Part shown: in pieces, positions 24,820 to 38,722 of the stretch | Numbering within the stretch: position 1 is the first letter of the stretch | Layout of the letters: each line of letters opens with the position of its first letter | Assembly: GCA_964057225.1 (NCBI GenBank) | Contig: CAXKVF010000102.1 | Location: 1 to 64,000, forward strand | Source: Auanema rhodensis | Taxonomy: Eukaryota > Nematoda > Chromadorea > Rhabditida > Rhabditidae | Direction of reading: 5' to 3' | Length of the DNA: 64,000 nucleotides | Notes under the pieces: generated by a model | Databases searched by the model: none | Told to the model about the DNA's origin: nothing | What the model saw: only the letters and a program-made list of their open reading frames with translations | Position numbers and translations under genes: made by a program

Positions 24820-27800
24820 TAACTCGCTTCACGTGAAAGATAAAGAGATGCGGTTTTCAAAATTAGATTCCCCATGTCCATATTAGTCTAAAAACAAATT
24901 TTTATTGATATTGGTTCATGGTAACCATGACTTTGAAATTTACGTGAACTTTAATTTATGCTAATTAAATGTACACGTGATGTGCACTTGGTATGTAATT
25001 CGCTTCACGTGAAAGATAAAGAGATGCGGTTTTCAAAATTAGATTCCCCATGTCCATATTAGTCTAAAAACAAATTTTTATTGATATTGGTTCATGGTAA
25101 ACATGACTTTGAAATTTACGTGAACTTTAATTTATGCTAATTAAATGTACACGTGATGTGCACTTGGTATGTAACTCGCTTCACGTGAAAGATAAAGAGA
25201 TGCGGTTTTCAAAATTAGATTCCCCATGTCCATATTAGTCTAAAAACCAATTTTTTTTGATATTGGTGCATGGTAACCATGACTTTGAAATTTACGTGAA
25301 CTTTAATTTATGCTAATTAAATGTACACGTGATGTGCACTTGGTATGTAACTCGCTTCACGTGAAAGATAAAGAGATGCGGTTTTCAAAATTAGATTCCC
25401 CATGTCCATATTAGTCTAAAAACAAATTTTTATTGATATTGGTTCATGGTAACCATGACTTTGAAATTTACGTGAACTTTAATTTATGCTAATTAAATGT
25501 ACACGTGATGTGCACTTGGTATGTAACTCGCTTCACGTGAAAGATAAAGAGATGCGGTTTTCAAAATTAGATTCCCCATGTCCATATTAGTCTAAAAACA
25601 AATTTTTATTGATATTGGTTCATGGTAAACATGACTTTGAAATTTACGTGAACTTTAATTTATGCTAATTAAATGTACACGTGATGTGCACTTGGTATGT
25701 AACTCGCTTCACGTGAAAGATAAAGAGATGCGGTTTTCAAAATTAGATTCCCCATGTCCATATTAGTCTAAAAACAAATTTTTATTGATATTGGTTCATG
25801 GTAAACATGACTTTGAAATTTACGTGAACTTTAATTTATGCTAATTAAATGTACACGTGATGTGCACTTGGTATGTAACTCGCTTCACGTGAAAGATAAA
25901 GAGATGCGGTTTTTAAAATTAGATTCTCCATGTCCATATTAGTCTAAAAACCAATTTTTATTGATATTGGTGCATGGTAACCATGACTTTGAAATTTACG
26001 TGAACTTTAATTTATGCTAATTAAATGTACATGTGATGTGCACTTGGTATGTAACTCGCTTCACGTGAAAGATAAAGAGATGCGGTTTTCAAAATTAGAT
26101 TCCCCATGTCCATATTAGTCTAAAAACCAATTTTTATTGTTATTGGTGCATGGTAACCATGACTTTGAAATTTACGTGAACTTTAATTTATGCTAATTAA
26201 ATGTACACGTGATGTGCACTTGGTATGTAACTCGCTTCACGTGAAAGATAAAGAGATGCGGTTTTCAAAATTAGATTCCCCATGTCCATATTAGTCTAAA
26301 AACCAATTTTTTTTGATATTGGTGCATGGTAACCATGACTTTGAAATTTACGTGAACTTTAATTTATGCTAATTAAATGTACACGTGATGTGCACTTGGT
26401 ATGTAACTCGCTTCACGTGAAAGATAAAGAGATGCGGTTTTCAAAATTAGATTCCCCATGTCCATATTAGTCTAAAAACAAATTTTTATTGATATTGGTT
26501 CATGGTAACCATGACTTTGAAATTTACGTGAACTTTAATTTATGCTAATTAAATGTACACGTGATGTGCACTTGGTATGTAACTCGCTTCACGTGAAAGA
26601 TAAAGAGATGCGGTTTTCAAAATTAGATTCCCCATGTCCATATTAGTCTAAAAACAAATTTTTATTGATATTGGTTCATGGTAAACATGACTTTGAAATT
26701 TACGTGAACTTTAATTTATGCTAATTAAATGTACACGTGATGTGCACTTGGTATGTAACTCGCTTCACGTGAAAGATAAAGAGATGCGGTTTTCAAAATT
26801 AGATTCCCCATGTCCATATTAGTCTAAAAACAAATTTTTATTGATATTGGTTCATGGTAAACATGACTTTGAAATTTACGTGAACTTTAATTTATGCTAA
26901 TTAAATGTACACGTGATGTGCACTTGGTATGTAACTCGCTTCACGTGAAAGATAAAGAGATGCGGTTTTTAAAATTAGATTCTCCATGTCCATATTAGTC
27001 TAAAAACCAATTTTTATTGATATTGGTGCATGGTAACCATGACTTTGAAATTTACGTGAACTTTAATTTATGCTAATTAAATGTACATGTGATGTGCACT
27101 TGGTATGTAACTCGCTTCACGTGAAAGATAAAGAGATGCGGTTTTCAAAATTAGATTCCCCATGTCCATATTAGTCTAAAAACCAATTTTTATTGTTATT
27201 GGTGCATGGTAACCATGACTTTGAAATTTACGTGAACTTTAATTTATGCTAATTAAATGTACACGTGATGTGCACTTGGTATGTAACTCGCTTCACGTGA
27301 AAGATAAAGAGATGCGGTTTTCAAAATTAGATTCCCCATGTCCATATTAGTCTAAAAACAAATTTTTATTGATATTGGTTCATGGTAACCATGACTTTGA
27401 AATTTACGTGAACTTTAATTTATGCTAATTAAATGTACACGTGATGTGCACTTGGTATGTAACTCGCTCTACGTGAAAGATAAAGAGATGCGGTTTTCAA
27501 AATTAGATTCCCCATGTCCATATTAGTCTAAAAACAAATTTTTATTGATATTGGTTCATGGTAACCATGACTTTGAAATTTACGTGAACTTTAATTTATG
27601 CTAATTAAATGTACACGTGATGTGCACTTGGTATGTAACTCGCTTCACGTGAAAGATAAAGAGATGCGGTTTTCAAAATTAGATTCCCCATGTCCATATT
27701 AGTCTAAAAACAAATTTTTATTGATATTGGTTCATGGTAACCATGACTTTGAAATTTACGTGAACTTTAATTTATGCTAATTAAATGTACACGTGATGTG

Positions 27801-30451
27801 CACTTGGTATGTAATTCGCTTCACGTGAAAGATAAAGAGATGCGGTTTTCAAAATTAGATTCCCCATGTCCATATTAGTCTAAAAACAAATTTTTATTGA
27901 TATTGGTTCATGGTAAACATGACTTTGAAATTTACGTGAACTTTAATTTATGCTAATTAAATGTACACGTGATGTGCACTTGGTATGTAACTCGCTTCAC
28001 GTGAAAGATAAAGAGATGCGGTTTTCAAAATTAGATTCCCCATGTCCATATTAGTCTAAAAACCAATTTTTTTTGATATTGGTGCATGGTAACCATGACT
28101 TTGAAATTTACGTGAACTTTAATTTATGCTAATTAAATGTACACGTGATGTGCACTTGGTATGTAACTCGCTTCACGTGAAAGATAAAGAGATGCGGTTT
28201 TCAAAATTAGATTCCCCATGTCCATATTAGTCTAAAAACAAATTTTTATTGATATTGGTTCATGGTAACCATGACTTTGAAATTTACGTGAACTTTAATT
28301 TATGCTAATTAAATGTACACGTGATGTGCACTTGGTATGTCACTCGCTTCACGTGAAAGATAAAGAGATGCGGTTTTCAAAATTAGATTCCCCATGTCCA
28401 TATTAGTCTAAAAACAAATTTTTATTGATATTGGTTCATGGTAAACATGACTTTGAAATTTACGTGAACTTTAATTTATGCTAATTAAATGTACACGTGA
28501 TGTGCACTTGGTATGTAACTCGCTTCACGTGAAAGATAAAGAGATGCGGTTTTCAAAATTAGATTCCCCATGTCCATATTAGTCTAAAAACAAATTTTCA
28601 TTGATATTGGTTCATGGTAAACATGACTTTGAAATTTACGTGAACTTTAATTTATGCTAATTAAATGTACACGTGATGTGCACTTGGTATGTAACTCGCT
28701 TCACGTGAAAGATAAAGAGATGCGGTTTTTAAAATTAGATTCTCCATGTCCATATTAGTCTAAAAACCAATTTTTATTGATATTGGTGCATGGTAACCAT
28801 GACTTTGAAATTTACGTGAACTTTAATTTATGCTAATTAAATGTACATGTGATGTGCACTTGGTATGTAACTCGCTTCACGTGAAAGATAAAGAGATGCG
28901 GTTTTCAAAATTAGATTCCCCATGTCCATATTAGTCTAAAAACCAATTTTTATTGTTATTGGTGCATGGTAACCATGACTTTGAAATTTACGTGAACTTT
29001 AATTTATGCTAATTAAATGTACACGTGATGTGCACTTGGTATGTAACTCGCTTCACGTGAAAGATAAAGAGATGCGGTTTTCAAAATTAGATTCCCCATG
29101 TCCATATTAGTCTAAAAACCAATTTTTTTTGATATTGGTGCATGGTAACCATGACTTTGAAATTTACGTGAACTTTAATTTATGCTAATTAAATGTACAC
29201 GTGATGTGCACTTGGTATGTAACTCGCTTCACGTGAAAGATAAAGAGATGCGGTTTTCAAAATTAGATTCCCCATGTCCATATTAGTCTAAAAACAAATT
29301 TTTATTGATATTGGTTCATGGTAACCATGACTTTGAAATTTACGTGAACTTTAATTTATGCTAATTAAATGTACACGTGATGTGCACTTGGTATGTAACT
29401 CGCTTCACGTGAAAAATAAAGAGATGCGGTTTTCAAAATTAGATTCCCCATGTCCATATTAGTCTAAAAACAAATTTTTATTGATATTGGTTCATGGTAA
29501 ACATGACTTTGAAATTTACGTGAACTTTAATTTATGCTAATTAAATGTACACGTGATGTGCACTTGGTATGTAACTCGCTTCACGTGAAAGATAAAGAGA
29601 TGCGGTTTTCAAAATTAGATTCCCCATGTCCATATTAGTCTAAAAACAAATTTTTATTGATATTGGTTCATGGTAAACATGACTTTGAAATTTACGTGAA
29701 CTTTAATTTATGCTAATTAAATGTACACGTGATGTGCACTTGGTATGTAACTCGCTTCACGTGAAAGATAAAGAGATGCGGTTTTTAAAATTAGATTCTC
29801 CATGTCCATATTAGTCTAAAAACCAATTTTTATTGATATTGGTGCATGGTAACCATGACTTTGAAATTTACGTGAACTTTAATTTATGCTAATTAAATGT
29901 ACATGTGATGTGCACTTGGTATGTAACTCGCTTCACGTGAAAGATAAAGAGATGCGGTTTTCAAAATTAGATTCCCCATGTCCATATTAGTCTAAAAACC
30001 AATTTTTATTGTTATTGGTGCATGGTAACCATGACTTTGAAATTTACGTGAACTTTAATTTATGCTAATTAAATGTACACGTGATGTGCACTTGGTATGT
30101 AACTCGCTTCACGTGAAAGATAAAGAGATGCGGTTTTCAAAATTAGATTCCCCATGTCCATATTAGTCTAAAAACAAATTTTTATTGATATTGGTTCATG
30201 GTAACCATGACTTTGAAATTTACGTGAACTTTAATTTATGCTAATTAAATGTACACGTGATGTGCACTTGGTATGTAACTCGCTCTACGTGAAAGATAAA
30301 GAGATGCGGTTTTCAAAATTAGATTCCCCATGTCCATATTAGTCTAAAAACAAATTTTTATTGATATTGGTTCATGGTAACCATGACTTTGAAATTTACG
30401 TGAACTTTAATTTATGCTAATTAAATGTACACGTGATGTGCACTTGGTATG
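24820..30451 (+). repeat. 16-mer HOR, two exact-length tandem copies of 2816 bp
   Basis: Copies 24820-27635 and 27636-30451. Markers separated by 2816 bp: TAATTCGC at 24999 and 27815; T39 at 25914/28730 and 26970/29786; T89 (ATTGTTATTGG) at 26140/28956 and 27196/30012; the T8 tract near 25254/28070 and 26311/29127; CTCTACGTG at 27469/30285. Private changes in copy 2 include TGTCACTCGC (28340), TTTTCATTG (about 28600) and AAAATAAAG (29396). Monomers outside both ends do not match across copies, so the borders are well placed. Confidence 0.92.
25172..27283 (+). repeat. Nested 6-mer duplication (1056 bp) inside the 16-mer
   Basis: Order T8-tract A, C, B, B, T39, T89 in 25172-26227 is repeated in 26228-27283. 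T39 at 25914 and 26970 and T89 at 26140 and 27196 are 1056 bp apart. The same nested pair is present in the second 16-mer copy (27988-30099), so the 6-mer duplication came first and the 16-mer duplication later. Confidence 0.88.
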
Positions 30452-33400
30452 TAACTCGCTTCACGTGAAAGATAAAGAGATGCGGTTTTCAAAATTAGAT
30501 TCCCCATGTCCATATTAGTCTAAAAACAAATTTTTATTGATATTGGTTCATGGTAAACATGACTTTGAAATTTACGTGAACTTTAATTTATGCTAATTAA
30601 ATGTACACGTGATGTGCACTTGGTATGTAACTCGCTTCACGTGAAAGATAAAGAGATGCGGTTTTCAAAATTAGATTCCCCATGTCCATATTAGTCTAAA
30701 AACAAATTTTTATTGATATTGGTTCATGGTAAACATGACTTTGAAATTTACGTGAACTTTAATTTATGCTAATTAAATGTACACGTGATGTGCACTTGGT
30801 AAGTAACTCGCTTCACGTGAAAGATAAAGAGATGCGGTTTTCAAAATTAGATTCCCCATGTCCATATTAGTCTAAAAACAAATTTTTATTGATATTGGTT
30901 CATGGTAAACATGACTTTGAAATTTACGTGAACTTTAATTTATGCTAATTAAATGTACACGTGATGTGCACTTGGTATGTAACTCGCTTCACGTGAAAGA
31001 TAAAGAGATGCGGTTTTCAAAATTAGATTCCCCATGTCCATATTAGTCTAAAAACAAATTTTTATTGATATTGGTTCATGGTAACCATGACTTTGAAATT
31101 TACGTGAACTTTAATTTATGCTAATTAAATGTACACGTGATGTGCACTTGGTATGTAACTCGCTTCACGTGAAAGATAAAGAGATGCGGTTTTCAAAATT
31201 AGATTCCCCATGTCCATATTAGTCTAAAAACAAATTTTTATTGATATTGGTTCATGGTAACCATGACTTTGAAATTTACGTGAACTTTAATTTATGCTAA
31301 TTAAATGTACACGTGATGTGCACTTGGTATGTAACTCGCTTCACGTGAAAGATAAAGAGATGCGGTTTTCAAAATTAGATTCCCCATGTCCATATTAGTC
31401 TAAAAACAAATTTTTATTGATATTGGTTCATGGTAAACATGACTTTGAAATTTACGTGAACTTTAATTTATGCTAATTAAATGTACACGTGATGTGCACT
31501 TGGTAAGTAACTCGCTTCACGTGAAAGATAAAGAGATGCGGTTTTCAAAATTAGATTCCCCATGTCCATATTAGTCTAAAAACAAATTTTTATTGATATT
31601 GGTTCATGGTAAACATGACTTTGAAATTTACGTGAACTTTAATTTATGCTAATTAAATGTACACGTGATGTGCACTTGGTAAGTAACTCGCTTCACGTGA
31701 AAGATAAAGAGATGCGGTTTTCAAAATTAGATTCCCCATGTCCATATTAGTCTAAAAACAAATTTTTATTGATATTGGTTCATGGTAAACATGACTTTGA
31801 AATTTACGTGAACTTTAATTTATGCTAATTAAATGTACACGTGATGTGCACTTGGTATGTAACTCGCTTCACGTGAAAGATAAAGAGATGCGGTTTTCAA
31901 AATTAGATTCCCCATGTCCATATTAGTCTAAAAACAAATTTTTATTGATATTGGTTCATGGTAACCATGACTTTGAAATTTACGTGAACTTTAATTTATG
32001 CTAATTAAATGTACACGTGATGTGCACTTGGTATGTAACTCGCTTCACGTGAAAGATAAAGAGATGCGGTTTTCAAAATTAGATTCCCCATGTCCATATT
32101 AGTCTAAAAACAAATTTTTATTGATATTGGTTCATGGTAAACATGACTTTGAAATTTACGTGAACTTTAATTTATGCTAATTAAATGTACACGTGATGTG
32201 CACTTGGTAAGTAACTCGCTTCACGTGAAAGATAAAGAGATGCGGTTTTCAAAATTAGATTCCCCATGTCCATATTAGTCTAAAAACAAATTTTTATTGA
32301 TATTGGTTCATGGTAAACATGACTTTGAAATTTACGTGAACTTTAATTTATGCTAATTAAATGTACACGTGATGTGCACTTGGTATGTAACTCGCTTCAC
32401 GTGAAAGATAAAGAGATGCGGTTTTTAAAATTAGATTCCCCATGTCCATATTAGTCTAAAAACCAATTTTTATTGATATTGGTGCATGGTAACCATGACT
32501 TTGAAATTTACGTGAACTTTAATTTATGCTAATTAAATGTACACGTGATGTGCACTTGGTATGTAACTCGCTTCACGTGAAAGATAAAGAGATGCGGTTT
32601 TCAAAATTAGATTCCCCATGTCCATATTAGTCTAAAAACAAATTTTTATTGATATTGGTTCATGGTAACCATGACTTTGAAATTTACGTGAACTTTAATT
32701 TATGCTAATTAAATGTACACGTGATGTGCACTTGGTATGTAACTCGCTTCACGTGAAAGATAAAGAGATGCGGTTTTCAAAATTAGATTCCCCATGTCCA
32801 TATTAGTCTGAAAACAAATTTTTATTGATATTGGTTCATGGTAAACATGACTTTGAAATTTACGTGAACTTTAATTTATGCTAATTAAATGTACACGTGA
32901 TGTGCACTTGGTATGTAACTCGCTTCACGTGAAAGATAAAGAGATGCGGTTTTCAAAATTAGATTCCCCATGTCCATATTAGTCTAAAAACCAATTTTTA
33001 TTGTTATTGGTGCATGGTAACCATGACTTTGAAATTTACGTGAACTTTAATTTATGCTAATTAAATGTACACGTGATGTGCACTTGGTATGTAACTCGCT
33101 TCACGTGAAAGATAAAGAGATGCGGTTTTCAAAATTAGATTCCCCATGTCCATATTAGTCTAAAAACAAATTTTTATTGATTTTGGTTCATGGTAAACAT
33201 GACTTTGAAATTTACGTGAACTTTAATTTATGCTAATTAAATGTACACGTGATGTGCACTTGGTATGTAACTCGCTTCACGTGAAAGATAAAGAGATGCG
33301 GTTTTCAAAATTAGGTTCCCCATGTCCATATTAGTCTAAAAACCAATTTTTATTGTTATTGGTGCATGGTAACCATGACTTTGAAATTTACGTGAACTTT

Positions 33401-35907
33401 AATTTATGCTAATTAAATGTACACGTGATGTGCACTTGGTATGTAACTCGCTTCACGTGAAAGATAAAGAGATGCGGTTTTCAAAATTAGATTCCCCATG
33501 TCCATATTAGTCTAAAAACAAATTTTTATTGATATTGGTTCATGGTAACCATGACTTTGAAATTTACGTGAACTTTAATTTATGCTAATTAAATGTACAC
33601 GTGATGTGCACTTGGTATGTAACTCGCTTCACGTGAAAGATAAAGAGATGCGGTTTTCAAAATTAGATTCCCCATGTCCATATTAGTCTAAAAACAAATT
33701 TTTATTGATATTGGTTCATGGTAACCATGACTTTGAAATTTACGTGAACTTTAATTTATGCTAATTAAATGTACACGTGATGTGCACTTGGTATGTAACT
33801 CGCTTCACGTGAAAGATAAAGAGATGCGGTTTTCAAAATTAGATTCCCCATGTCCATATTAGTCTAAAAACAAATTTTTATTGATATTGGTTCATGGTAA
33901 ACATGACTTTGAAATTTACGTGAACTTTAATTTATGCTAATTAAATGTACACGTGATGTGCACTTGGTATGTAACTCGCTTCACGTGAAAGATAAAGAGA
34001 TGCGGTTTTCAAAATTAGATTCCCCATGTCCATATTAGTCTAAAAACAAATTTTTTTTGATATTGGTTCATGGTAAACATGACTTTGAAATTTACGTGAA
34101 CTTTAATTTATGCTAATTAAATGTACACGTGATGTGCACTTGGTAAGTAACTCGCTTCACGTGAAAGATAAAGAGATGCGGTTTTCAAAATTAGATTCCC
34201 CATGACCATATTAGTCTAAAAACAAATTTTTATTGATATTGGTTCATGGTAAACATGACTTTGAAATTTACGTGAACTTTAATTTATGCTAATTAAATGT
34301 ACACGTGATGTGCACTTGGTATGTAACTCGCTTCACGTGAAAGATAAAGAGATGCGGTTTTCAAAATTAGATTCCCCATGTCCATATTAGTCTAAAAACA
34401 AATTTTTATTGATATTGGTTCATGGTAAACATGACTTTGAAATTTACGTGAACTTTAATTTATGCTAATTAAATGTACACGTGATGTGCACTTGGTATGT
34501 AACTCGCTTCACGTGAAAGATAAAGAGATGCGGTTTTCAAAATTAGATTCCCCATGTCCATATTAGTCTAAAAACAAATTTTTATTGATATTGGTGCATG
34601 GTAACCATGACTTTGAAATTTACGTGAACTTTAATTTATGCTAATTAAATGTACACGTGATGTGCACTTGGTATGTAACTCGCTTCACGTGAAAGATAAA
34701 GAGATGCGGTTTTCAAAATTAGATTCCCCATGTCCATATTAGTCTAAAAACAAATTTTTTTTGATATTGGTTCATGGTAAACATGACTTTGAAATTTACG
34801 TGAACTTTAATTTATGCTAATTAAATGTACACGTGATGTGCACTTGGTATGTAACTCGCTTCACGTGAAAGATAAAGAGATGCGGTTTTCAAAATTAGAT
34901 TCCCCATGTCCATATTAGTCTAAAAACCAATTTTTATTGATATTGGTGCATGGTAACCATGACTTTGAAATTTACGTGAACTTTAATTTATGCTAATTAA
35001 ATGTACACGTGATGTGCACTTGGTATGTAACTCGCTTCACGTGAAAGATAAAGAGATGCGGTTTTCAAAATTAGATTCCTCATGTCCATATTAGTCTAAA
35101 AACAAATTTTTATTGATATTGGTTCATGGTAAACATGACTTTGAAATTTACGTGAACTTTAATTTATGCTAATTAAATGTACACGTGATGTGCACTTGGT
35201 ATGTAACTCGCTTCACGTGAAAGATAAAGAGATGCGGTTTTCAAAATTAGATTTCCCATGTCCATATTAGTCTAAAAACAAATTTTTATTGATATTGGTG
35301 CATGGTAACCATGACTTTGAAATTTACGTGAACTTTAATTTATGCTAATTAAATGTACACGTGATGTGCACTTGGTATGTAACTCGCTTCACGTGAAAGA
35401 TAAAGAGATGCGGTTTTCAAAGTTAGATTTCCCATGTCCATATTAGTCTAAAAACAAATTTTTATTGATATTGGTGCATGGTAACCATGACTTTGAAATT
35501 TACGTGAACTTTAATTTATGCTAATTAAATGTACACGTGATGTGCACTTGGTATGTAACTCGCTTCACGTAAAAGATAAAGAGATGCGGTTTTCAAAATT
35601 AGATTCCCCATGTCCATATTAGTCTAAAAACAAATTTTTATTGATATTGGTTCATGGTAAACATGACTTTGAAATTTACGTGAACTTTAATTTATGCTAA
35701 TTAAATGTACACGTGATGTGCACTTGGTATGTAACTCGCTTCACGTGAAAGATAAAGAGATGCGGTTTTCAAAATTAGATTCCCCATGTCCATATTAATC
35801 TAAAAACAAATTTTTATTGATATTGGTTCATGGTAAACATGACTTTGAAATTTACGTGAACTTTAATTTATGCTAATTAAATGTACACGTGATGTGCACT
35901 TGGTATG
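30100..35907 (+). repeat. 33-monomer segment Z, duplicated at 39779-45410
   Basis: Order from 30100: C, CTCTAC, B, B+A175, B, C, C, B+A175, B+A175, B, C, B+A175, B, T39 class A (32388), then 19 monomers with several rare markers. Those include T89, TTTTGG (33092), TTAGGTT (33315), CATGACC (about 34205), T8 tracts, G43 with TTTCCC (35380), CACGTAAA (35556) and ATTAATC (35732). From 32388 onward the partner is offset 9503 bp (54 monomers minus the 38020 deletion). Private here: AGTCTGAAAAC (about 32810) and CCTCATG (35028). Confidence 0.9.
32388..32563 (+). repeat. Recombinant monomer: T39 without T52 or T157
   Basis: Has GGTTTTTAAAA but CCCCATG and CACGTG with a class A body. The same form appears in 39603-39778 and 41891-42066, always at the end of the A175-rich run, so one recombinant has been copied three times. 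T39 is otherwise linked to T52 and T157 in the left half. Confidence 0.75.
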
Positions 35908-36963
35908 TAACTCGCTTCACGTGAAAGATAAAGAGATGCGGTTTTCAAAATTAGATTCCCCATGTCCATATTAGTCTAAAAACAAATTTTTATTGATATT
36001 GGTTCATGGTAAACATGACTTTGAAATTTACGTGAACTTTAATTTATGCTAATTAAATGTACACGTGATGTGCACTTGGTATGTAACTCGCTTCACGTGA
36101 AAGATAAAGAGATGCGGTTTTCAAAATTAGATTCCCCATGTCCATATTAGTCTAAAAACAAATTTTTATTGATATTGGTTCATGGTAAACATGACTTTGA
36201 AATTTACGTGAACTTTAATTTATGCTAATTAAATGTACATGTGATGTGCACTTGGTATGTAACTCGCTTCACGTGAAAGATAAAGAGATGCGGTTTTCAA
36301 AATTAGATTCCCCATGTCCATATTAGTCTAAAAACCAATTTTTATTGTTATTGGTGCATGGTAACCATGACTTTGAAATTTACGTGAACTTTAATTTATG
36401 CTAATTAAATGTACACGTGATGTGCACTTGGTATGTAACTCGCTTCACGTGAAAGATAAAGAGATGCGGTTTTCAAAATTAGATTCCCCATGTCCATATT
36501 AGTCTAAAAACAAATTTTTATTGATATTGGTTCATGGTAACCATGACTTTGAAATTTACGTGAACTTTAATTTATGCTAATTAAATGTACACGTGATGTG
36601 CACTTGGTATGTAACTCGCTCTACGTGAAAGATAAAGAGATGCGGTTTTCAAAATTAGATTCCCCATGTCCATATTAGTCTAAAAACAAATTTTTATTGA
36701 TATTGGTTCATGGTAACCATGACTTTGAAATTTACGTGAACTTTAATTTATGCTAATTAAATGTACACGTGATGTGCACTTGGTATGTAACTCGCTTCAC
36801 GTGAAAGATAAAGAGATGCGGTTTTCAAAATTAGATTCCCCATGTCCATATTAGTCTAAAAACAAATTTTTATTGATATTGGTTCATGGTAAACATGACT
36901 TTGAAATTTACGTGAACTTTAATTTATGCTAATTAAATGTACACGTGATGTGCACTTGGTATG
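35908..36963 (+). repeat. Monomers linking Z to the A175 runs, similar to 29924-30627
   Basis: Two class B monomers (36084 with T157), then T89 class A (36260), C, CTCTAC C, B. From 36260 the order equals 29924-30627, offset 6336 bp (36 monomers), so the end of the 16-mer HOR was copied here too. Confidence 0.75.
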
Positions 36964-38722
36964 TAACTCGCTTCACGTGAAAGATAAAGAGATGCGGTTT
37001 TCAAAATTAGATTCCCCATGTCCATATTAGTCTAAAAACAAATTTTTATTGATATTGGTTCATGGTAAACATGACTTTGAAATTTACGTGAACTTTAATT
37101 TATGCTAATTAAATGTACACGTGATGTGCACTTGGTAAGTAACTCGCTTCACGTGAAAGATAAAGAGATGCGGTTTTCAAAATTAGATTCCTCATGTCCA
37201 TATTAGTCTAAAAACAAATTTTTATTGATATTGGTTCATGGTAAACATGACTTTGAAATTTACGTGAACTTTAATTTATGCTAATTAAATGTACACGTGA
37301 TGTGCACTTGGTATGTAACTCGCTTCACGTGAAAGATAAAGAGATGCGGTTTTCAAAATTAGATTCCCCATGTCCATATTAGTCTAAAAACAAATTTTTA
37401 TTGATATTGGTTCATGGTAACCATGACTTTGAAATTTACGTGAACTTTAATTTATGCTAATTAAATGTACACGTGATGTGCACTTGGTATGTAACTCGCT
37501 TCACGTGAAAGATAAAAAGATGCGGTTTTCAAAATTAGATTCCCCATGTCCATATTAGTCTAAAAACAAATTTTTATTGATATTGGTGCATGGTAACCAT
37601 GACTTTGAAATTTACGTGAACTTTAATTTATGCTAATTAAATGTACACGTGATGTGCACTTGGTATGTAACTCGCTTCACGTGAAAGATAAAGAGATGCG
37701 GTTTTCAAAATTAGATTCCCCATGTCCATATTAGTCTAAAAACAAATTTTTATTGATATTGGTTCATGGTAAACATGACTTTGAAATTTACGTGAACTTT
37801 AATTTATGCTAATTAAATGTACACGTGATGTGCACTTGGTATGTAACTCGCTTCACGTGAAAGATAAAGAGATGCGGTTTTCAAAATTAGATTCCCCATG
37901 TCCATATTAGTCTAAAAACAAATTTTTATTGATATTGGTTCATGGTAAACATGACTTTGAAATTTACGTGAACTTTAATTTATGCTAATTAAATGTACAC
38001 GTGATGTGCACTTGGTAAGTAACTCGCTTCACGTGAAAGATAAAGAGATGCGGTTTCAAAATTAGATTCCTCATGTCCATATTAGTCTAAAAACAAATTT
38101 TTATTGATATTGGTTCATGGTAAACATGACTTTGAAATTTACGTGAACTTTAATTTATGCTAATTAAATGTACACGTGATGTGCACTTGGTATGTAACTC
38201 GCTTCACGTGAAAGATAAAGAGATGCGGTTTTCAAAATTAGATTCCCCATGTCCATATTAGTCTAAAAACAAATTTTTATTGATATTGGTTCATGGTAAC
38301 CATGACTTTGAAATTTACGTGAACTTTAATTTATGCTAATTAAATGTACACGTGATGTGCACTTGGTATGTAACTCGCTTCACGTGAAAGATAAAGAGAT
38401 GCGGTTTTCAAAATTAGATTCCCCATGTCCATATTAGTCTAAAAACAAATTTTTATTGATATTGGTTCATGGTAACCATGACTTTGAAATTTACGTGAAC
38501 TTTAATTTATGCTAATTAAATGTACACGTGATGTGCACTTGGTATGTAACTCGCTTCACGTGAAAGATAAAGAGATGCGGTTTTCAAAATTAGATTCCCC
38601 ATGTCCATATTAGTCTAAAAACAAATTTTTATTGATATTGGTTCATGGTAAACATGACTTTGAAATTTACGTGAACTTTAATTTATGCTAATTAAATGTA
38701 CACGTGATGTGCACTTGGTAAG
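36964..38722 (+). repeat. 5-mer HOR, two copies (880 and 879 bp)
   Basis: Order B+A175, CCTCATG B, C, C or D, B in 36964-37843 and 37844-38722. The fourth monomer differs: 37492 is class D with ATAAAAAG, 38371 is class C. The second copy carries the 1-bp T deletion at about 38056, and its fifth monomer gains A175. Confidence 0.7.
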
